Below are positions 42,634-52,214 of a stretch of DNA of 64,000 nucleotides, piece after piece (positions within the stretch are counted from its first letter, which is position 1; each line of letters begins with the position of its first letter). The stretch covers positions 310,001-374,000 of the forward strand of contig NZ_JALJZZ010000003.1 of NCBI RefSeq assembly GCF_024171565.1, in the 5' to 3' direction. The position numbers and the translations under genes are program-made. The notes below the pieces were generated by a model. It worked only from the letters and a program-made list of their open reading frames with translations, did not search any database and was not told where the DNA came from. Origin of the DNA: Okibacterium sp. HSC-33S16 (lineage in GTDB: Bacteria > Actinomycetota > Actinomycetes > Actinomycetales > Microbacteriaceae).

Positions 42634-44028
42634 ATGACCGGTTCCGTTGCCCTTCCGCTCGATGTTGCCGAGCTGTCCTTTGCCGCATCCGGGGGAGCTC
42701 TCGTTCGCCGCAGTGTGCTTCCGAGCGGAGTACGCATCCTCTCCGAGCAGGTGCCTGGCGCCCGCAGCGCAACGCTCGGTTACTGGGTCGCTGTCGGATC
42801 CCGCGACGAACGACCGGGCGCGCTCTCGACGACGGATGACGCCGCTGGCGAGTCCGGCTTCGGCTCGACCCACTTCCTCGAGCACCTGTTGTTCAAGGGC
42901 ACAGACAAGCGAACCGCGTTCGACATTGCGATCGCCTTCGATTCGGTCGGCGGCGAGCACAACGCGCTCACCGCCAAGGAACACACGTGCTACTACGCCA
43001 AGGTGCGCGACAGCGACGTCGGCATGGCCATCGACACGCTCACCGACATGGTGACATCGTCGAAACTGGACCCGACCGAATTTGAGAACGAGCGTGGCGT
43101 CATCCTCGAAGAGCTCGCCATGGCTGAAGACGACCCCGCCGACGTGGCGAGTGAGAACCTGTTCGCGGCGGTCCTCGGCGACCACGAGCTTGGTCGACCG
43201 ATCGGCGGAACGCCTGAGGCGATCCGCCGGGTGAGCCGGGACTCCGTCCTCGAGCACTACCGCGCGAACTACCGGCCGCAGGATCTCGTGATCACCGCGG
43301 CCGGGGCTGTCGACCACGATGATCTCGTTGCCCGCGTCACCGCTGCCCTCGTCGACGCTGGCTGGGATCTGACCGTTCCGGCGCGACCGGTCGAACGCCG
43401 TGCGCTGACCGCATCGACGATCACGCGACGATCTGCACTCGTCGTTGTTCCGCGCCCGATCGAACAGGTTCATCTGCTCGTGGGCATGCCGGGGCTGACG
43501 GCATCCGATGATCGACGTTTGACGATGAGCGTGCTGAGCTCGATTCTCGGTGGTGGCATGTCGTCGCGGCTGTTCCAGGAGATCCGCGAGAAGCGCGGGC
43601 TTGCCTACTCGGTGTATTCGTTTGGCGCGTCCTACTCCGATGCCGGGCTGTTTGGCATGTACGGCGCCTGCTCGGCCGCGAAGGCACGCCAGGTTGCCGA
43701 CCTGATGCTCGGTGAATTGCGACGGCTCGCCGCTGACGGCGTCACCGACGAGGAGATGCGCCGGGCCCATGGCCAGCTGTCCGGGGCAAGTGCCCTGGCC
43801 CTCGAGGAGTCGGATACCCGGATGTCGCGGCTCGGCCGCGCCGAAATCACGCTCGGTGAATTCATCGATCTCGACGAGAACCTGCGTCGCTTGTTCCTCG
43901 TCACCGCTCGGGACGTGCGCCAGCTCGCGCGCGACCTGCTCAACCAACCACTGTCCCTCTCCGCTGTCGGAGCCGTCGATGACGACGTGTTCGCAGGCTT
44001 CGGTGAGGACCTGAAGGAGTCCGCATGA
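42634..44028 (+). CDS. M16 family zinc peptidase (insulinase/processing peptidase type)
   Basis: A 464-residue M16 peptidase. The inverted zinc motif HFLEH with the downstream Glu (EELAMAED region) is at about 75 onward, in STHFLEHLLFKGTDKR. It has the two M16 halves, the second including SRLFQEIREKRGLAYSVYSF. A homologue (PepR, Rv2782c) normally follows pnp in actinobacteria; here about 13 kb separates them. No signal peptide. Substrates are unknown. It overlaps the phosphatase gene by 4 bases. Confidence 0.92.
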   Translation: MTGSVALPLDVAELSFAASGGALVRRSVLPSGVRILSEQVPGARSATLGYWVAVGSRDERPGALSTTDDAAGESGFGSTHFLEHLLFKGTDKRTAFDIAIAFDSVGGEHNALTAKEHTCYYAKVRDSDVGMAIDTLTDMVTSSKLDPTEFENERGVILEELAMAEDDPADVASENLFAAVLGDHELGRPIGGTPEAIRRVSRDSVLEHYRANYRPQDLVITAAGAVDHDDLVARVTAALVDAGWDLTVPARPVERRALTASTITRRSALVVVPRPIEQVHLLVGMPGLTASDDRRLTMSVLSSILGGGMSSRLFQEIREKRGLAYSVYSFGASYSDAGLFGMYGACSAAKARQVADLMLGELRRLAADGVTDEEMRRAHGQLSGASALALEESDTRMSRLGRAEITLGEFIDLDENLRRLFLVTARDVRQLARDLLNQPLSLSAVGAVDDDVFAGFGEDLKESA

Positions 44029-44627
44029 GTCAATACATCTACCTTGTTCGCCACGGCGAGCAGCAGGACGCCGAGCACGGAATGCCTGACGGGCCGCTGT
44101 CGGCTCGGGGCCGCCGGCAAGCCGAACACCTGGCCGAACGCATCGGTGGGCTGCCCATCACGGGGACGTTCCACTCGCCGTTGCAGCGAGCGGCTGAGAC
44201 GGCGCGCATCATTCACGAGCGGCTTCCCGCGATCGACCCCGAACCGAGTGCGCTGCTCTTCGACTGTGTTCCGACCGGCAAGTTGCCGGAGACCCCGTCG
44301 GCCTACGAGCCGTTCTTCGGGTCGGTGACGGAGGCTGAGGTTGAGGCCGGAACGGCCCAGATGGCGGATGCTGTCGCCGAATTCCTGGCCCCACGCAAAG
44401 GTGATCGGCATGACCTGTTGATCACACACAACTTCGTCATCGCCTGGTTTGTGCGCGAGGTTCTCGGTGCTCCCGAATGGCGGTGGATGACGCTCGACCA
44501 GGCGCACTGCGGCCTCACCATCATCCAGCGGAAGCCGGGCCGGCCATGGACGCTGCTGACCCACAACGACCTGGGCCACCTGCCTGTCGAGTTGCGCACC
44601 GGGTTGCCCGAACCGCTGCCGGTGTGA
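44025..44627 (+). CDS. Histidine phosphatase family protein
   Basis: A 200-residue phosphoglycerate-mutase-like phosphatase. The phosphorylated His is in YLVRHGEQQDAEHG at the N terminus; the second catalytic His is in LLITHNFVI, and GTFHSPLQRAAETARII is also typical. Cytosolic; substrate unknown. Translationally coupled to the M16 peptidase by an ATGA overlap. Confidence 0.9.
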   Translation: MSQYIYLVRHGEQQDAEHGMPDGPLSARGRRQAEHLAERIGGLPITGTFHSPLQRAAETARIIHERLPAIDPEPSALLFDCVPTGKLPETPSAYEPFFGSVTEAEVEAGTAQMADAVAEFLAPRKGDRHDLLITHNFVIAWFVREVLGAPEWRWMTLDQAHCGLTIIQRKPGRPWTLLTHNDLGHLPVELRTGLPEPLPV

Positions 44628-44655
44628 TCGGGCACGGGCTGATCGGCGACGTCGC

Positions 44656-45114
44656 CTAGGAGGCGAGGGCCTTCCAGTACCAGTTCGTGGCGTTGGGATT
44701 GTCGTTGTACGGCTCGATCGACGAGTAGCCAGAGACTCGGTACAAGCCGCCTGCCGCCTCGAGGGTTGCGTTCGTGTCGAGCACGACCTCGGTTGCGCCG
44801 AGCGCAGCGGCGCGGGATTCCAGTTCGGCGAGCAACAGTTTGCCCCACCCGCGACCCCGGGTCACCGGGCGGAGGTACAGGTGCTTGACCTCAAACCGGG
44901 TCGGCGACAGCGAGCGGATGCCGCCGCAACCGACCGCTGATCCGTCGTCGGACGCGATGAGGAAATCCCCGACCGGGGGAACGAACCGCTCGGGGACGGG
45001 GAAGTTGACGACGTAGTCGCCGCCGACGAAACCCATCTCGCGGGCTGTGAAGTACTCGGTGAGAAGTTCGGTGGCGACGGGATCGGTTACGGGGACGCTG
45101 GCAAACGTAAGCAC
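44656..45114 (-). CDS. GNAT family N-acetyltransferase
   Basis: A 152-residue acetyl-CoA-dependent acetyltransferase. The CoA-binding motif A is YLRPVTRGRGWGKLLLAELE (about 80-99), with the VKHLYLRP strand before it and EVVLDTNATLEAAGGLYRVSGY after it. It starts at GTG 45114, with a minus-strand TAAACT hexamer ending 6 bases before it, so it is leaderless. Acceptor unknown. Confidence 0.88.
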   Translation of the reverse strand: MLTFASVPVTDPVATELLTEYFTAREMGFVGGDYVVNFPVPERFVPPVGDFLIASDDGSAVGCGGIRSLSPTRFEVKHLYLRPVTRGRGWGKLLLAELESRAAALGATEVVLDTNATLEAAGGLYRVSGYSSIEPYNDNPNATNWYWKALAS

Positions 45115-45120
45115 CGCAAC

Positions 45121-45126
45121 AGTTTA
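45121..45126 (-). promoter_or_regulatory. -10 element of the GNAT gene (leaderless)
   Basis: TAAACT on the minus strand, 6 bases before GTG 45114. It decides this unusual start. Confidence 0.5.
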
Positions 45127-45180
45127 CGGATGTCGCGGGCGGTTCTCGGCGCAACGGGAGGCGTGCTGCGGTGGGCTTGA

Positions 45181-45186
45181 TAGATT
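45181..45186 (+). promoter_or_regulatory. -10 element of dapB (leaderless)
   Basis: TAGATT ends 6 bases before ATG 45193; no Shine-Dalgarno sequence. Confidence 0.55.
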
Positions 45187-45192
45187 GGCAGC

Positions 45193-45933
45193 ATGGTAAC
45201 GAGAGTGGCTGTCGTCGGCGCGAGCGGCAAAATGGGGCAACTGTTCTGCCGGCTGATCGACGAGTCTGACGACTTTGACGTGAGCGCCCGACTGACCTCG
45301 CGGAGTTCCCTGGACGAGATGAACGGCTCCGACCTCGTCGTCGACGTCACGTCGCCTGCCGTAAGCGCGAAGGTCGTTGCGCACGCTCTCGAACAGGGCA
45401 TCCGCGTCCTGGTCGGCACATCGGGCTGGTCCGCCGACCGCCTCGTCGCGTTGCGCACGCAGCTCAGCGGGAGCGACAACGGCGTCATCATCATTCCCAA
45501 CTTCTCCCTGGGCTCGGTGCTCGGCACAACCCTCGCCACGATCGCCGCGCGCTTTTTTGACTCGATCGAAATCATTGAAGGACACCGTGCATCCAAGGTG
45601 GATTCGCCGAGCGGGACGGCGGTACGCACGGCTGAGCTGATGGGGGAGGCACGTGCGGGCCTCGGACCTGTCGTCGCTCCGCACGTTGACCAGCGTGCTC
45701 GAGGCCAGCAGGTGTCGAGCATCCCCATTCACAGCCTTCGGTTGAACGGCCTCGTGGCGCGTCAGGACGTCATCTTCGGTGGCGCGGGGGAGACACTGAC
45801 CATCAGCCACAACACGCTCGACCCGAGTTCGTACGAACAGGGCATCCGGCTCGCACTCGACGCTGCTCGCACCGCGACCGGGCTCACCGTCGGGCTTGAG
45901 AACATCATGGACCTGGGGATCGCTCGCGCATGA
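45193..45933 (+). CDS. dapB: 4-hydroxy-tetrahydrodipicolinate reductase
   Basis: A 246-residue enzyme of the lysine and diaminopimelate pathway that reduces the product of DapA using NAD(P)H. The nucleotide-binding loop VVGASGKMG is at the N terminus, and the substrate-binding and catalytic motif EGHRASKVDSPSGTA is near residue 134. Full length for the actinobacterial enzyme. It overlaps the next gene by 4 bases. dapA lies about 3.5 kb downstream. Confidence 0.96.
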   Translation: MVTRVAVVGASGKMGQLFCRLIDESDDFDVSARLTSRSSLDEMNGSDLVVDVTSPAVSAKVVAHALEQGIRVLVGTSGWSADRLVALRTQLSGSDNGVIIIPNFSLGSVLGTTLATIAARFFDSIEIIEGHRASKVDSPSGTAVRTAELMGEARAGLGPVVAPHVDQRARGQQVSSIPIHSLRLNGLVARQDVIFGGAGETLTISHNTLDPSSYEQGIRLALDAARTATGLTVGLENIMDLGIARA

Positions 45934-46367
45934 CCACTCGCATCAGCGTCGGAATCCTGGCGGCACTCCTGGCGCTGTACCTCGTGCTCGTCGGCCAGCG
46001 CGCCGTGCTCTTTCTCGGAACCGGTGAGCCCGTTGCCGTCGCCATTGGCGTGACCCTTCTCGTGCTGCCCGTCATCGGGATCTGGGCGCTCGTTCGCGAG
46101 ATTCTCTTCGGTGTGAAGGCAGAGAAGCTGGGCCGATTGCTCGAGGCCGGCAATGAACTCCCCGACGACGAACTGCCCACCCGTCCGAGTGGCAAGCTCG
46201 AGCGCGACGCCGTCGACGGCGTTTTCCCGCGGTACCAGGCCGAGGTTGAGGCCACGCCGACCGACTGGAAGGCGTGGTACCGACTCGGGCTCGTCTACGA
46301 CGGCGCGGGCGACCGTAAGCGTGCACGGTCAGCCATTCGCGAGGCCATCCACCTCTACGGCCGCTGA
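45930..46367 (+). CDS. Actinobacterial membrane-anchored protein with a TPR-like end
   Basis: A 145-residue protein with two N-terminal membrane helices (about 7-28 and 34-58) and a cytosolic tail. The tail ends in a tetratricopeptide-like helical pair (WKAWYRLGLVYDGAGDRKRARSAIREAIHLYGR region). It overlaps dapB by 4 bases and is a recurrent neighbour of dapB in this group as far as I recall. Function unknown; a scaffold role in cell-wall precursor synthesis is only a guess. Confidence 0.75.
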   Translation: MTTRISVGILAALLALYLVLVGQRAVLFLGTGEPVAVAIGVTLLVLPVIGIWALVREILFGVKAEKLGRLLEAGNELPDDELPTRPSGKLERDAVDGVFPRYQAEVEATPTDWKAWYRLGLVYDGAGDRKRARSAIREAIHLYGR

Positions 46368-46467
46368 CGCGGGCCTGGCGTCGCCGAATACACCGCCGGG
46401 TTCAACTCTGTCGAGGCGTCGATAAGGGTCGTTTCAGGTCGGTTGCACCCGCCACCAGCACATCGGC

Positions 46468-47361
46468 TCAGCGGGCCCGCTCCAAAGCCGCGTCCACAGC
46501 CGACTCGACAGTCTCGTGCCGAAACACGAAGCCGTCGGCGAGCAGGCGCTCGGGCCGCGGCTGAGCGTCAACGAGCAAGAGGTCTTTCGCCGCATCGGCG
46601 AGCAGCAGTCGGAGGGCGAACGCGGGGGCCGGCAGCCAGAACGGGCGCTTGAGTCGTTTCGCCAGGTGCCGCATGAGCGTCGTGGCCGTCGCCGGTGTCG
46701 GGCCCGTGATGTTCACGGGCCCGTCGATCGACGAGTCGAGCAGGTGCACGATCGCGGCGACCTCATCGTCGAGGCTCACCCACGGCCAGTACTGTGCTCC
46801 GCCGCCGAGCGGACCAGACACTCCCAGCCGGGTGAGCAGCAGCAGCGGTTTCAGCACCCCGTCCACCGCGAGCACGATGCCGCTGCGCATCGTCACCACC
46901 CGGGTGATGTCACTCACCCGCAACGCGTCTGTCTCCCACTGGGCCGTCACATCACTGAGAAAACCCGTGCCGCGGGCGCTGGACTCGGTGAGCACCTCGC
47001 CCGGGCGCGAACCGTAGTAGCCCGCAGCCGATGCGCTGAGGAACACCGGTGGCGTGAGGTCCGCACCGCGAATCGCAGACACGAGCGTCGACGTTGCGTC
47101 GATTCGAGACGACAGAATGGCGCGGCGGTAGCGACGCGACCACGGCAATCGACCGATCGATGCCCCTGAGAGGTTGATGACAGCATCCGCCCCGCTGACG
47201 GCTCGAGGATCGAGCCGACGTGACGCTGGGTCCCAGCTCAGCTCATCGGGTGAGCGCGCCGGTCGGCGAACGAGTCGCACAACGCGATGACCGCGGAGAG
47301 CGAGCTCGGCCGTCAGTGCGTGGCCGATGAGCCCCGACGCTCCCGCGATGACGATGCGCAT
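46468..47361 (-). CDS. TIGR01777 family NAD-dependent epimerase/dehydratase-like protein
   Basis: A 297-residue extended short-chain dehydrogenase-like protein. The Rossmann loop is GASGLIGHAL (about 7-16), followed by GADAVINLSGASI and RWPWSRRYR-like segment LPWSRRYRRAILSSRI, and FLSASAAGYYGSR with the active-site Tyr. The C-terminal half has WPWVSLDDEVAAIVHLL. Members (YfcH type) have no firm function. It lies 9 bases after the OsmC-family gene and has no ribosome site, so translation is probably coupled to it. Confidence 0.88.
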   Translation of the reverse strand: MRIVIAGASGLIGHALTAELALRGHRVVRLVRRPARSPDELSWDPASRRLDPRAVSGADAVINLSGASIGRLPWSRRYRRAILSSRIDATSTLVSAIRGADLTPPVFLSASAAGYYGSRPGEVLTESSARGTGFLSDVTAQWETDALRVSDITRVVTMRSGIVLAVDGVLKPLLLLTRLGVSGPLGGGAQYWPWVSLDDEVAAIVHLLDSSIDGPVNITGPTPATATTLMRHLAKRLKRPFWLPAPAFALRLLLADAAKDLLLVDAQPRPERLLADGFVFRHETVESAVDAALERAR

Positions 47362-47370
47362 GCGTCGCGA

Positions 47371-47796
47371 TCAGGCGAGGCTGGCTTCGATGGTCAGCTG
47401 GATCCCCGCGAGGGCCTGTGACACCGGGCAGGTGGCCTTGGCCTCGTTGGCGATGCGCTCGAAGTCGTCCTCACTGATACCAGGAACCGTCGCGCTGACG
47501 AGCAGGTGGCTGCCGGTGATGCCGGTACCGGGCTGGAAGGTCACGGCTGCCGTCGTCTGGATGTTCTCGGGCGGTGATCCGGCCTCGGTGAGCATGTTCG
47601 AGAACTGCATGGTGAAGCAGGCGGCGTGCGCTGCGCCGAGAAGTTCCTCAGGAGTGGTCACACTCTCCGACCCCTCCGCTCGCGCCTTCCAGTTGACCGG
47701 CAGGCTGGCGGCCTTCGACGAATCAAGTGACACGGTTCCCGAGCCCTCAAACAGGGTCCCGTTCCACACAGTTGTTGCTTCGCTGGTCACAGCCAT
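47371..47796 (-). CDS. OsmC family peroxiredoxin
   Basis: A 141-residue OsmC/Ohr-type thiol peroxidase that reduces organic hydroperoxides. It contains the family segment VTTPEELLGAAHAACFTMQFS with the resolving or peroxidatic Cys at about 62, and TTAAVTFQPGTGI. The first Cys of Ohr enzymes is not obvious; the OsmC type has a second Cys, and CPVSQALAG near the C terminus may supply it. GGAGG lies 6 bases before ATG 47796; an upstream ATG at 47808 is rejected. Confidence 0.88.
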   Translation of the reverse strand: MAVTSEATTVWNGTLFEGSGTVSLDSSKAASLPVNWKARAEGSESVTTPEELLGAAHAACFTMQFSNMLTEAGSPPENIQTTAAVTFQPGTGITGSHLLVSATVPGISEDDFERIANEAKATCPVSQALAGIQLTIEASLA

Positions 47797-47964
47797 GGCA
47801 TCCTCCACACGAGTTGAGTGCGGCAGGGTCGCCGCGTGTCCCGAGCCTAACCGCTCGGCCCCCGCCCGTCACCTGCTTGCGGGCGCTCGTCGATTCGTGA
47901 GAGGGCGGGGTATTCCAGCCCCGCCTTTATGAACGGATGCCGCTTCGCTCTCCACCCGGTGCGT

Positions 47965-47970
47965 TAGCGT
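47965..47970 (+). promoter_or_regulatory. -10 element of thyA (leaderless)
   Basis: TAGCGT ends 6 bases before ATG 47977. Confidence 0.5.
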
Positions 47971-47976
47971 TGAGGC

Positions 47977-48786
47977 ATGGTTGCGACGTCCCCCACCCCG
48001 TACGAAGACCTTTTGCGAGACACCCTCGACAACGGCACGCAGAAGGGGGACCGCACCGGCACCGGAACTCGCAGCGTGTTCGGGCGCCAGTTGCGTTATG
48101 ACCTGTCCCAGGGTTTCCCGCTGATCACCACGAAGCGCGTGCACTTCAAGTCGATCGCCTATGAGCTGCTCTGGTTCCTCCGCGGCGACAGCAACGTCGG
48201 CTGGTTGCGCGAACATGGCGTCTCGATCTGGGACGAGTGGGCAGACGCTGAGGGCGAGCTCGGGCCGGTCTACGGCGTGCAGTGGCGGTCGTGGCCAACC
48301 CCGGGCGGTGACACCATCGACCAGATCAGCGAGGTCATCGAGGCCATCCGCACGACTCCCGATTCCCGGCGGCTTATCGTGTCGGCGTGGAACCCCGCCG
48401 ACATTCCGAGCATGGCGCTGGCGCCGTGCCACGCCCTGTTCCAGTTCTACGTGGCCGACGGCAAGCTGTCCTGCCAGCTCTACCAGCGCAGCGCCGACCT
48501 CTTCCTCGGTGTTCCGTTCAACATCGCGAGCTACGCCCTCCTCACCCATCTTGTCGCTGCCCAGACCGGGCTGGAGGTCGGTGATTTTGTCTGGACGGGC
48601 GGGGACTGCCACATTTACGACAACCACATCGACCAGGTCACCGAGCAGTTGAGTCGCGACGCCTATGCCCTGCCCCAGCTGCGGATCGCGCAGGACCGCG
48701 ACAGTATTTTCGACTACGAGTACGACGATCTGGTGATCGAGAACTACGTGCACCACCCCGCGATCCGCGGTGCCGTCGCGGTATGA
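47977..48786 (+). CDS. thyA: Thymidylate synthase
   Basis: A 269-residue enzyme that methylates dUMP to dTMP using methylenetetrahydrofolate, releasing dihydrofolate. The catalytic Cys is C151 in [11 protein letters not shown]. Other markers are [38 protein letters not shown] and [20 protein letters not shown]. It overlaps folA by 4 bases; FolA regenerates the tetrahydrofolate. Confidence 0.97.
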   Translation: MVATSPTPYEDLLRDTLDNGTQKGDRTGTGTRSVFGRQLRYDLSQGFPLITTKRVHFKSIAYELLWFLRGDSNVGWLREHGVSIWDEWADAEGELGPVYGVQWRSWPTPGGDTIDQISEVIEAIRTTPDSRRLIVSAWNPADIPSMALAPCHALFQFYVADGKLSCQLYQRSADLFLGVPFNIASYALLTHLVAAQTGLEVGDFVWTGGDCHIYDNHIDQVTEQLSRDAYALPQLRIAQDRDSIFDYEYDDLVIENYVHHPAIRGAVAV

Positions 48787-49304
48787 CCCGCATCGGACTG
48801 GTCTGGGCCGAGGCCGAGGGGCACGTCATCGGCCGCGACGGCGTCATGCCGTGGCACATTCCCGAGGACCTCGCCCACTTCAAGGCCGTCACACTCGGCA
48901 GTGCCGTGGTGATGGGACGGAAGACCTGGGACTCGCTGCCCGAACGGTTCCGGCCGCTCGACGGACGACGCAACATCGTGGTCACCCGGCAGCGGGACTG
49001 GGCCGCGGACGGCATCGAGGTCGCGCACTCGCTCGAGGACGCGCTGGAGCTGGCTGGCGGCCCGGCGCAGGGTGCCGGGTCCCCGTGGGTCTGGGTGATC
49101 GGCGGCGCCGAGATCTTCGCTGCCGTGCTCGATCGCGCCGACCGGCTCGAGGTCACTGAGATTCGGGCGTCGATTGCCGGAGACACCTTCGCTCCCGCGA
49201 TCCCGTCGAACTGGCGAGCGGTGAATCGGGACCCCGATGACGGCTGGCGCACCTCACGCACCGGCACCGACTACCGGTTCGTGCGATACGAACGCAGCGC
49301 GTAG
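48783..49304 (+). CDS. folA: Dihydrofolate reductase
   Basis: A 173-residue NADPH-dependent reductase. Markers are [41 protein letters not shown] and [12 protein letters not shown]. It works with thyA, with which it is translationally coupled (ATGA). Full length. Confidence 0.96.
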   Translation: MTRIGLVWAEAEGHVIGRDGVMPWHIPEDLAHFKAVTLGSAVVMGRKTWDSLPERFRPLDGRRNIVVTRQRDWAADGIEVAHSLEDALELAGGPAQGAGSPWVWVIGGAEIFAAVLDRADRLEVTEIRASIAGDTFAPAIPSNWRAVNRDPDDGWRTSRTGTDYRFVRYERSA

Positions 49305-49418
49305 CGATCGTTCGCCGCTGGCCGGCTGCCCCGCAGCATCCGTTTCACAAATCATGAAAACGACCGGTCACTGGTCATTCGAACCGACCCGGTGGGGCGC
49401 GTGAGCTCTGACACCCGG

Positions 49419-49424
49419 TAGCCT
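49419..49424 (+). promoter_or_regulatory. -10 element of dapA (leaderless)
   Basis: TAGCCT ends 7 bases before GTG 49432. No ribosome binding site is present. Confidence 0.5.
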
Positions 49425-49431
49425 TGAACTC

Positions 49432-50409
49432 GTGTCTAACGTCGTGAATCCCTTCGGTCAGGTCCTCGTAGCGCTCGTCACCCCCTTCACCGCTGACGGT
49501 GAAGTCGACTGGCCGGGTGTCGAGAAGCACATCGACGATGTCATCACGGCCGGAGCGGATGGCATCGTCGTCACCGGAACGACGGGGGAGACCTCGACAC
49601 TCACCGACCCGGAGAAGCTGCGGCTCGTCGAGGTCGGCAAGAGCGTGTCGAACGGTCGCGCCAAGATCATCACCGGCGGTGGCTCGAACGAGACCGCGCA
49701 CGCCATCGACCTCTACCGCCAGAGCGAGAAGGCCGGCGCCGACGGCGTCATGATCGTCACGCCGTACTACAACAAGCCCACCCAGGCGGGCATTCTCACC
49801 CATTTCCGAATGATCGCGGATGCCACTGACCTTCCGGTGATCCTGTACGACATTCCCGGTCGTACCGGCGTTCCGATTAAGTACGAGACCATCCTGCGTG
49901 CGGCCAAGCACCCGAACATCCTCGCGGTGAAGGACGCTAAGGGCGACTTCTCCGAGGTCAGCCGTGTGCTCAACCAGACCGACCTGCTCTACTTCTCGGG
50001 CGACGACGCGAACGCGCTTCCGCACATGGCGATCGGAGCGGCCGGCCTCATCGGGGTGACCGCGAACATCGCCGCGACGCCGTACCGACAGATGGTCGAC
50101 GCCGTGAACGCCGGCGACCTGGCCACCGCAACCGCAGCGCACATGCAGCTTGAGCCGCTCGTGCGCGCTGTCATGACCCACGTGCCAGGCACGGTTGCGG
50201 CCAAGTACATCCTGCACGGACTCGGGCGTATCTCCAGCCCGCGCGTTCGCCTGCCGCTCGTCGGCCCCGAAGAGTGGGAAGCGGCGCAAATCGAGGACGA
50301 AATCGCCCTCGTCAAGAACATTCCGGGAGTGGACTTCTCCAACTTCCGTCCAGACCGCAACGCGGCAGCCGGTGGCGCTCTGCCACAGGTGCACGGCACC
50401 ACGCGCTGA
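49432..50409 (+). CDS. dapA: 4-hydroxy-tetrahydrodipicolinate synthase
   Basis: A 325-residue class I aldolase that condenses pyruvate and aspartate semialdehyde, the first step specific to lysine and diaminopimelate. The Schiff-base Lys is K167 in LAVKDAKGD; Tyr is in VILYDIPGRTG, and GTTGETSTLT is the carboxylate-binding loop. About 15-25 residues longer than E. coli DapA at the C terminus, as is usual in actinobacteria. It starts at GTG 49432, 24 bases upstream of rnj at its other end. Confidence 0.95.
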   Translation: MSNVVNPFGQVLVALVTPFTADGEVDWPGVEKHIDDVITAGADGIVVTGTTGETSTLTDPEKLRLVEVGKSVSNGRAKIITGGGSNETAHAIDLYRQSEKAGADGVMIVTPYYNKPTQAGILTHFRMIADATDLPVILYDIPGRTGVPIKYETILRAAKHPNILAVKDAKGDFSEVSRVLNQTDLLYFSGDDANALPHMAIGAAGLIGVTANIAATPYRQMVDAVNAGDLATATAAHMQLEPLVRAVMTHVPGTVAAKYILHGLGRISSPRVRLPLVGPEEWEAAQIEDEIALVKNIPGVDFSNFRPDRNAAAGGALPQVHGTTR

Positions 50410-50432
50410 CGCACTTATCGCAAGGAGGGCAT

Positions 50433-52109
50433 ATGCCCACATCCGTTTACGACCCGCCGAAGCTCGACCGAGGCACACTGCGCATCATCCCCATCGGGGG
50501 ACTCGGCGAAATTGGTCGCAACATGACCTATTTCGAGATCAACGGCAAGATCCTCATCGTCGACTGCGGCGTTCTCTTCCCCGAGGTCGAGCAGCCCGGT
50601 GTCGACCTGATCCTGCCGGACTTCAGCCCGATCAAGGATCGACTCGATGACGTTGTCGGCGTCATGCTGACCCACGGTCACGAAGACCACATCGGCGGAG
50701 TGCCGTACCTTCTCCGCCTGCGCAACGACATTCCGCTGATCGGCTCTGGCCTGACCCTCGCCCTCGTTGAGGCGAAGCTCAAGGAACACCGGATCAAGCC
50801 GTACAGCCTCACCGTCAAGGAAGGGCAGAAGGAACAGCTCGGCCCATTCGACCTTGAGTTTGTTGCCGTCAACCACTCGATCCCTGACGCTCTGGCCGTC
50901 GCGATCAAGACCGAGGCCGGAACCGTACTCGCCACCGGCGACTTCAAGATGGACCAGCTGCCGCTCGACGGCCGGCTCACCGACCTGCGCGAGTTCGCTC
51001 GCCTCGGCAAGGAAGGCGTCGACCTTTTCCTCGTCGACTCCACCAACGCCGACGTGCCCGGATTCACCCCGCTCGAGCGCTCCATCGGCCCGGTCCTCGA
51101 CCAGGTCATCGCCCGTGCTCCACGCCGCGTCATTATCGCGAGCTTCTCGAGCCACGTGCACCGCGTGCAGCAGGTGCTCGACGCGGCCCACGCGAATGGA
51201 CGTCGCGTCGCATTCCTCGGCCGCTCGATGGTGCGCAACATGACGATCGCCGCTGAGCTCGGCTACCTCAAGGTGCCCGAGAACGTGCTCATCGAGTACA
51301 AGAAGGCCAAGGACATTCCCGACGACAAGATCGTCTACATGTCGACCGGGTCCCAGGGTGAGCCGATGGCTGTGCTCAGCCGCATGGCCAACATGGACCA
51401 CGCCATCGAGGTGGGCGACGGCGACACCGTCATTCTCGCGTCGAGCCAGATCCCCGGCAACGAGAACGCCATCTACCGCGTGATCGACGGCCTCACCAAG
51501 CTCGGTGCCAACGTCGTGCACAAGGGCAACGCCAAGGTGCACGTCTCTGGACACGCCGCCGCCGGCGAACTGCTCTACTGCTACAACATCATCCAGCCCA
51601 AGAACGTGCTCCCGGTCCACGGCGAGTACCGTCACCTGGTCGCAAACGCTGACCTGGCCATCGACACCGGTGTTCCGGAAGAAAACACCTTCCTCGCCGA
51701 AGACGGAACCGTCCTCGACATGCGCAACGGAGAGGTGGACGTGGTCGGCCAGCTCGACCTGGGCTTCGTCTACGTCGACGGCTCCAGCGTCGGCGAAATC
51801 ACCGACGCTGACCTCAAGGACCGACGCATCCTCGGTGAAGAAGGCTTCATCTCGATCATCGTCGTTGTCGAGGCGCAGACCGGCAAGGTCATCGTCGGAC
51901 CGGAGATCCACGCCAAGGGCTTCGCCGAAGACGACAAGGTCTTCGACAGCGTCAAGCCGAAGATCGAGCAGGCGCTGGCCGAAGCCGCACGCAACGGCGT
52001 GCGTGACTCGCACGCCCTGTCGCAGATCGTCCGTCGTACGGTTGGCCGCTGGGTGAACACCTCGTACCGTCGCCGGCCGATGATCGTGCCGCTCGTCATC
52101 GAGGCGTAG
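50433..52109 (+). CDS. rnj: Ribonuclease J
   Basis: A 558-residue metallo-beta-lactamase/beta-CASP nuclease with 5'-3' exonuclease and endonuclease activity in mRNA decay and rRNA maturation. The zinc motif THGHEDHIGG (H81 to H86) is followed by TGDFKMDQLP, the beta-CASP motifs (ASFSSHVHRVQQVLDAA, STGSQGEP) and VSGHAAAGE. The C-terminal domain ends RRRPMIVPLVIEA. AAGGAGGG precedes ATG 50433; a frame extension to 50274 overlaps dapA and is rejected. Confidence 0.96.
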   Translation: MPTSVYDPPKLDRGTLRIIPIGGLGEIGRNMTYFEINGKILIVDCGVLFPEVEQPGVDLILPDFSPIKDRLDDVVGVMLTHGHEDHIGGVPYLLRLRNDIPLIGSGLTLALVEAKLKEHRIKPYSLTVKEGQKEQLGPFDLEFVAVNHSIPDALAVAIKTEAGTVLATGDFKMDQLPLDGRLTDLREFARLGKEGVDLFLVDSTNADVPGFTPLERSIGPVLDQVIARAPRRVIIASFSSHVHRVQQVLDAAHANGRRVAFLGRSMVRNMTIAAELGYLKVPENVLIEYKKAKDIPDDKIVYMSTGSQGEPMAVLSRMANMDHAIEVGDGDTVILASSQIPGNENAIYRVIDGLTKLGANVVHKGNAKVHVSGHAAAGELLYCYNIIQPKNVLPVHGEYRHLVANADLAIDTGVPEENTFLAEDGTVLDMRNGEVDVVGQLDLGFVYVDGSSVGEITDADLKDRRILGEEGFISIIVVVEAQTGKVIVGPEIHAKGFAEDDKVFDSVKPKIEQALAEAARNGVRDSHALSQIVRRTVGRWVNTSYRRRPMIVPLVIEA

Positions 52110-52122
52110 TCGACCGAACATG

Positions 52123-52175
52123 ATGCCCGGTCTGCAGGCTTTCTGGAAACAGAAGCTGGCAGGCCGGGCATTTTT
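52123..52175 (+). terminator. Intrinsic terminator of rnj
   Basis: The stem ATGCCCGG-t-CTGC (52123-52135) pairs with GCAG-g-CCGGGCAT (52159-52171), followed by a T-run (52171-52175). Confidence 0.9.
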
Positions 52176-52214
52176 CGATGCACGGAGCGTGGGGAGGGTA
52201 GCGTTGGGGGCGAT

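Noticed and set aside
42610-43947. Minus-strand 445-residue open frame
   Set aside because: Antisense of the M16 peptidase gene, which carries HFLEH.
50415-52121. Minus-strand 568-residue open frame
   Set aside because: Lies entirely opposite rnj; Asp/Val/His-rich shadow of high-GC codon bias.
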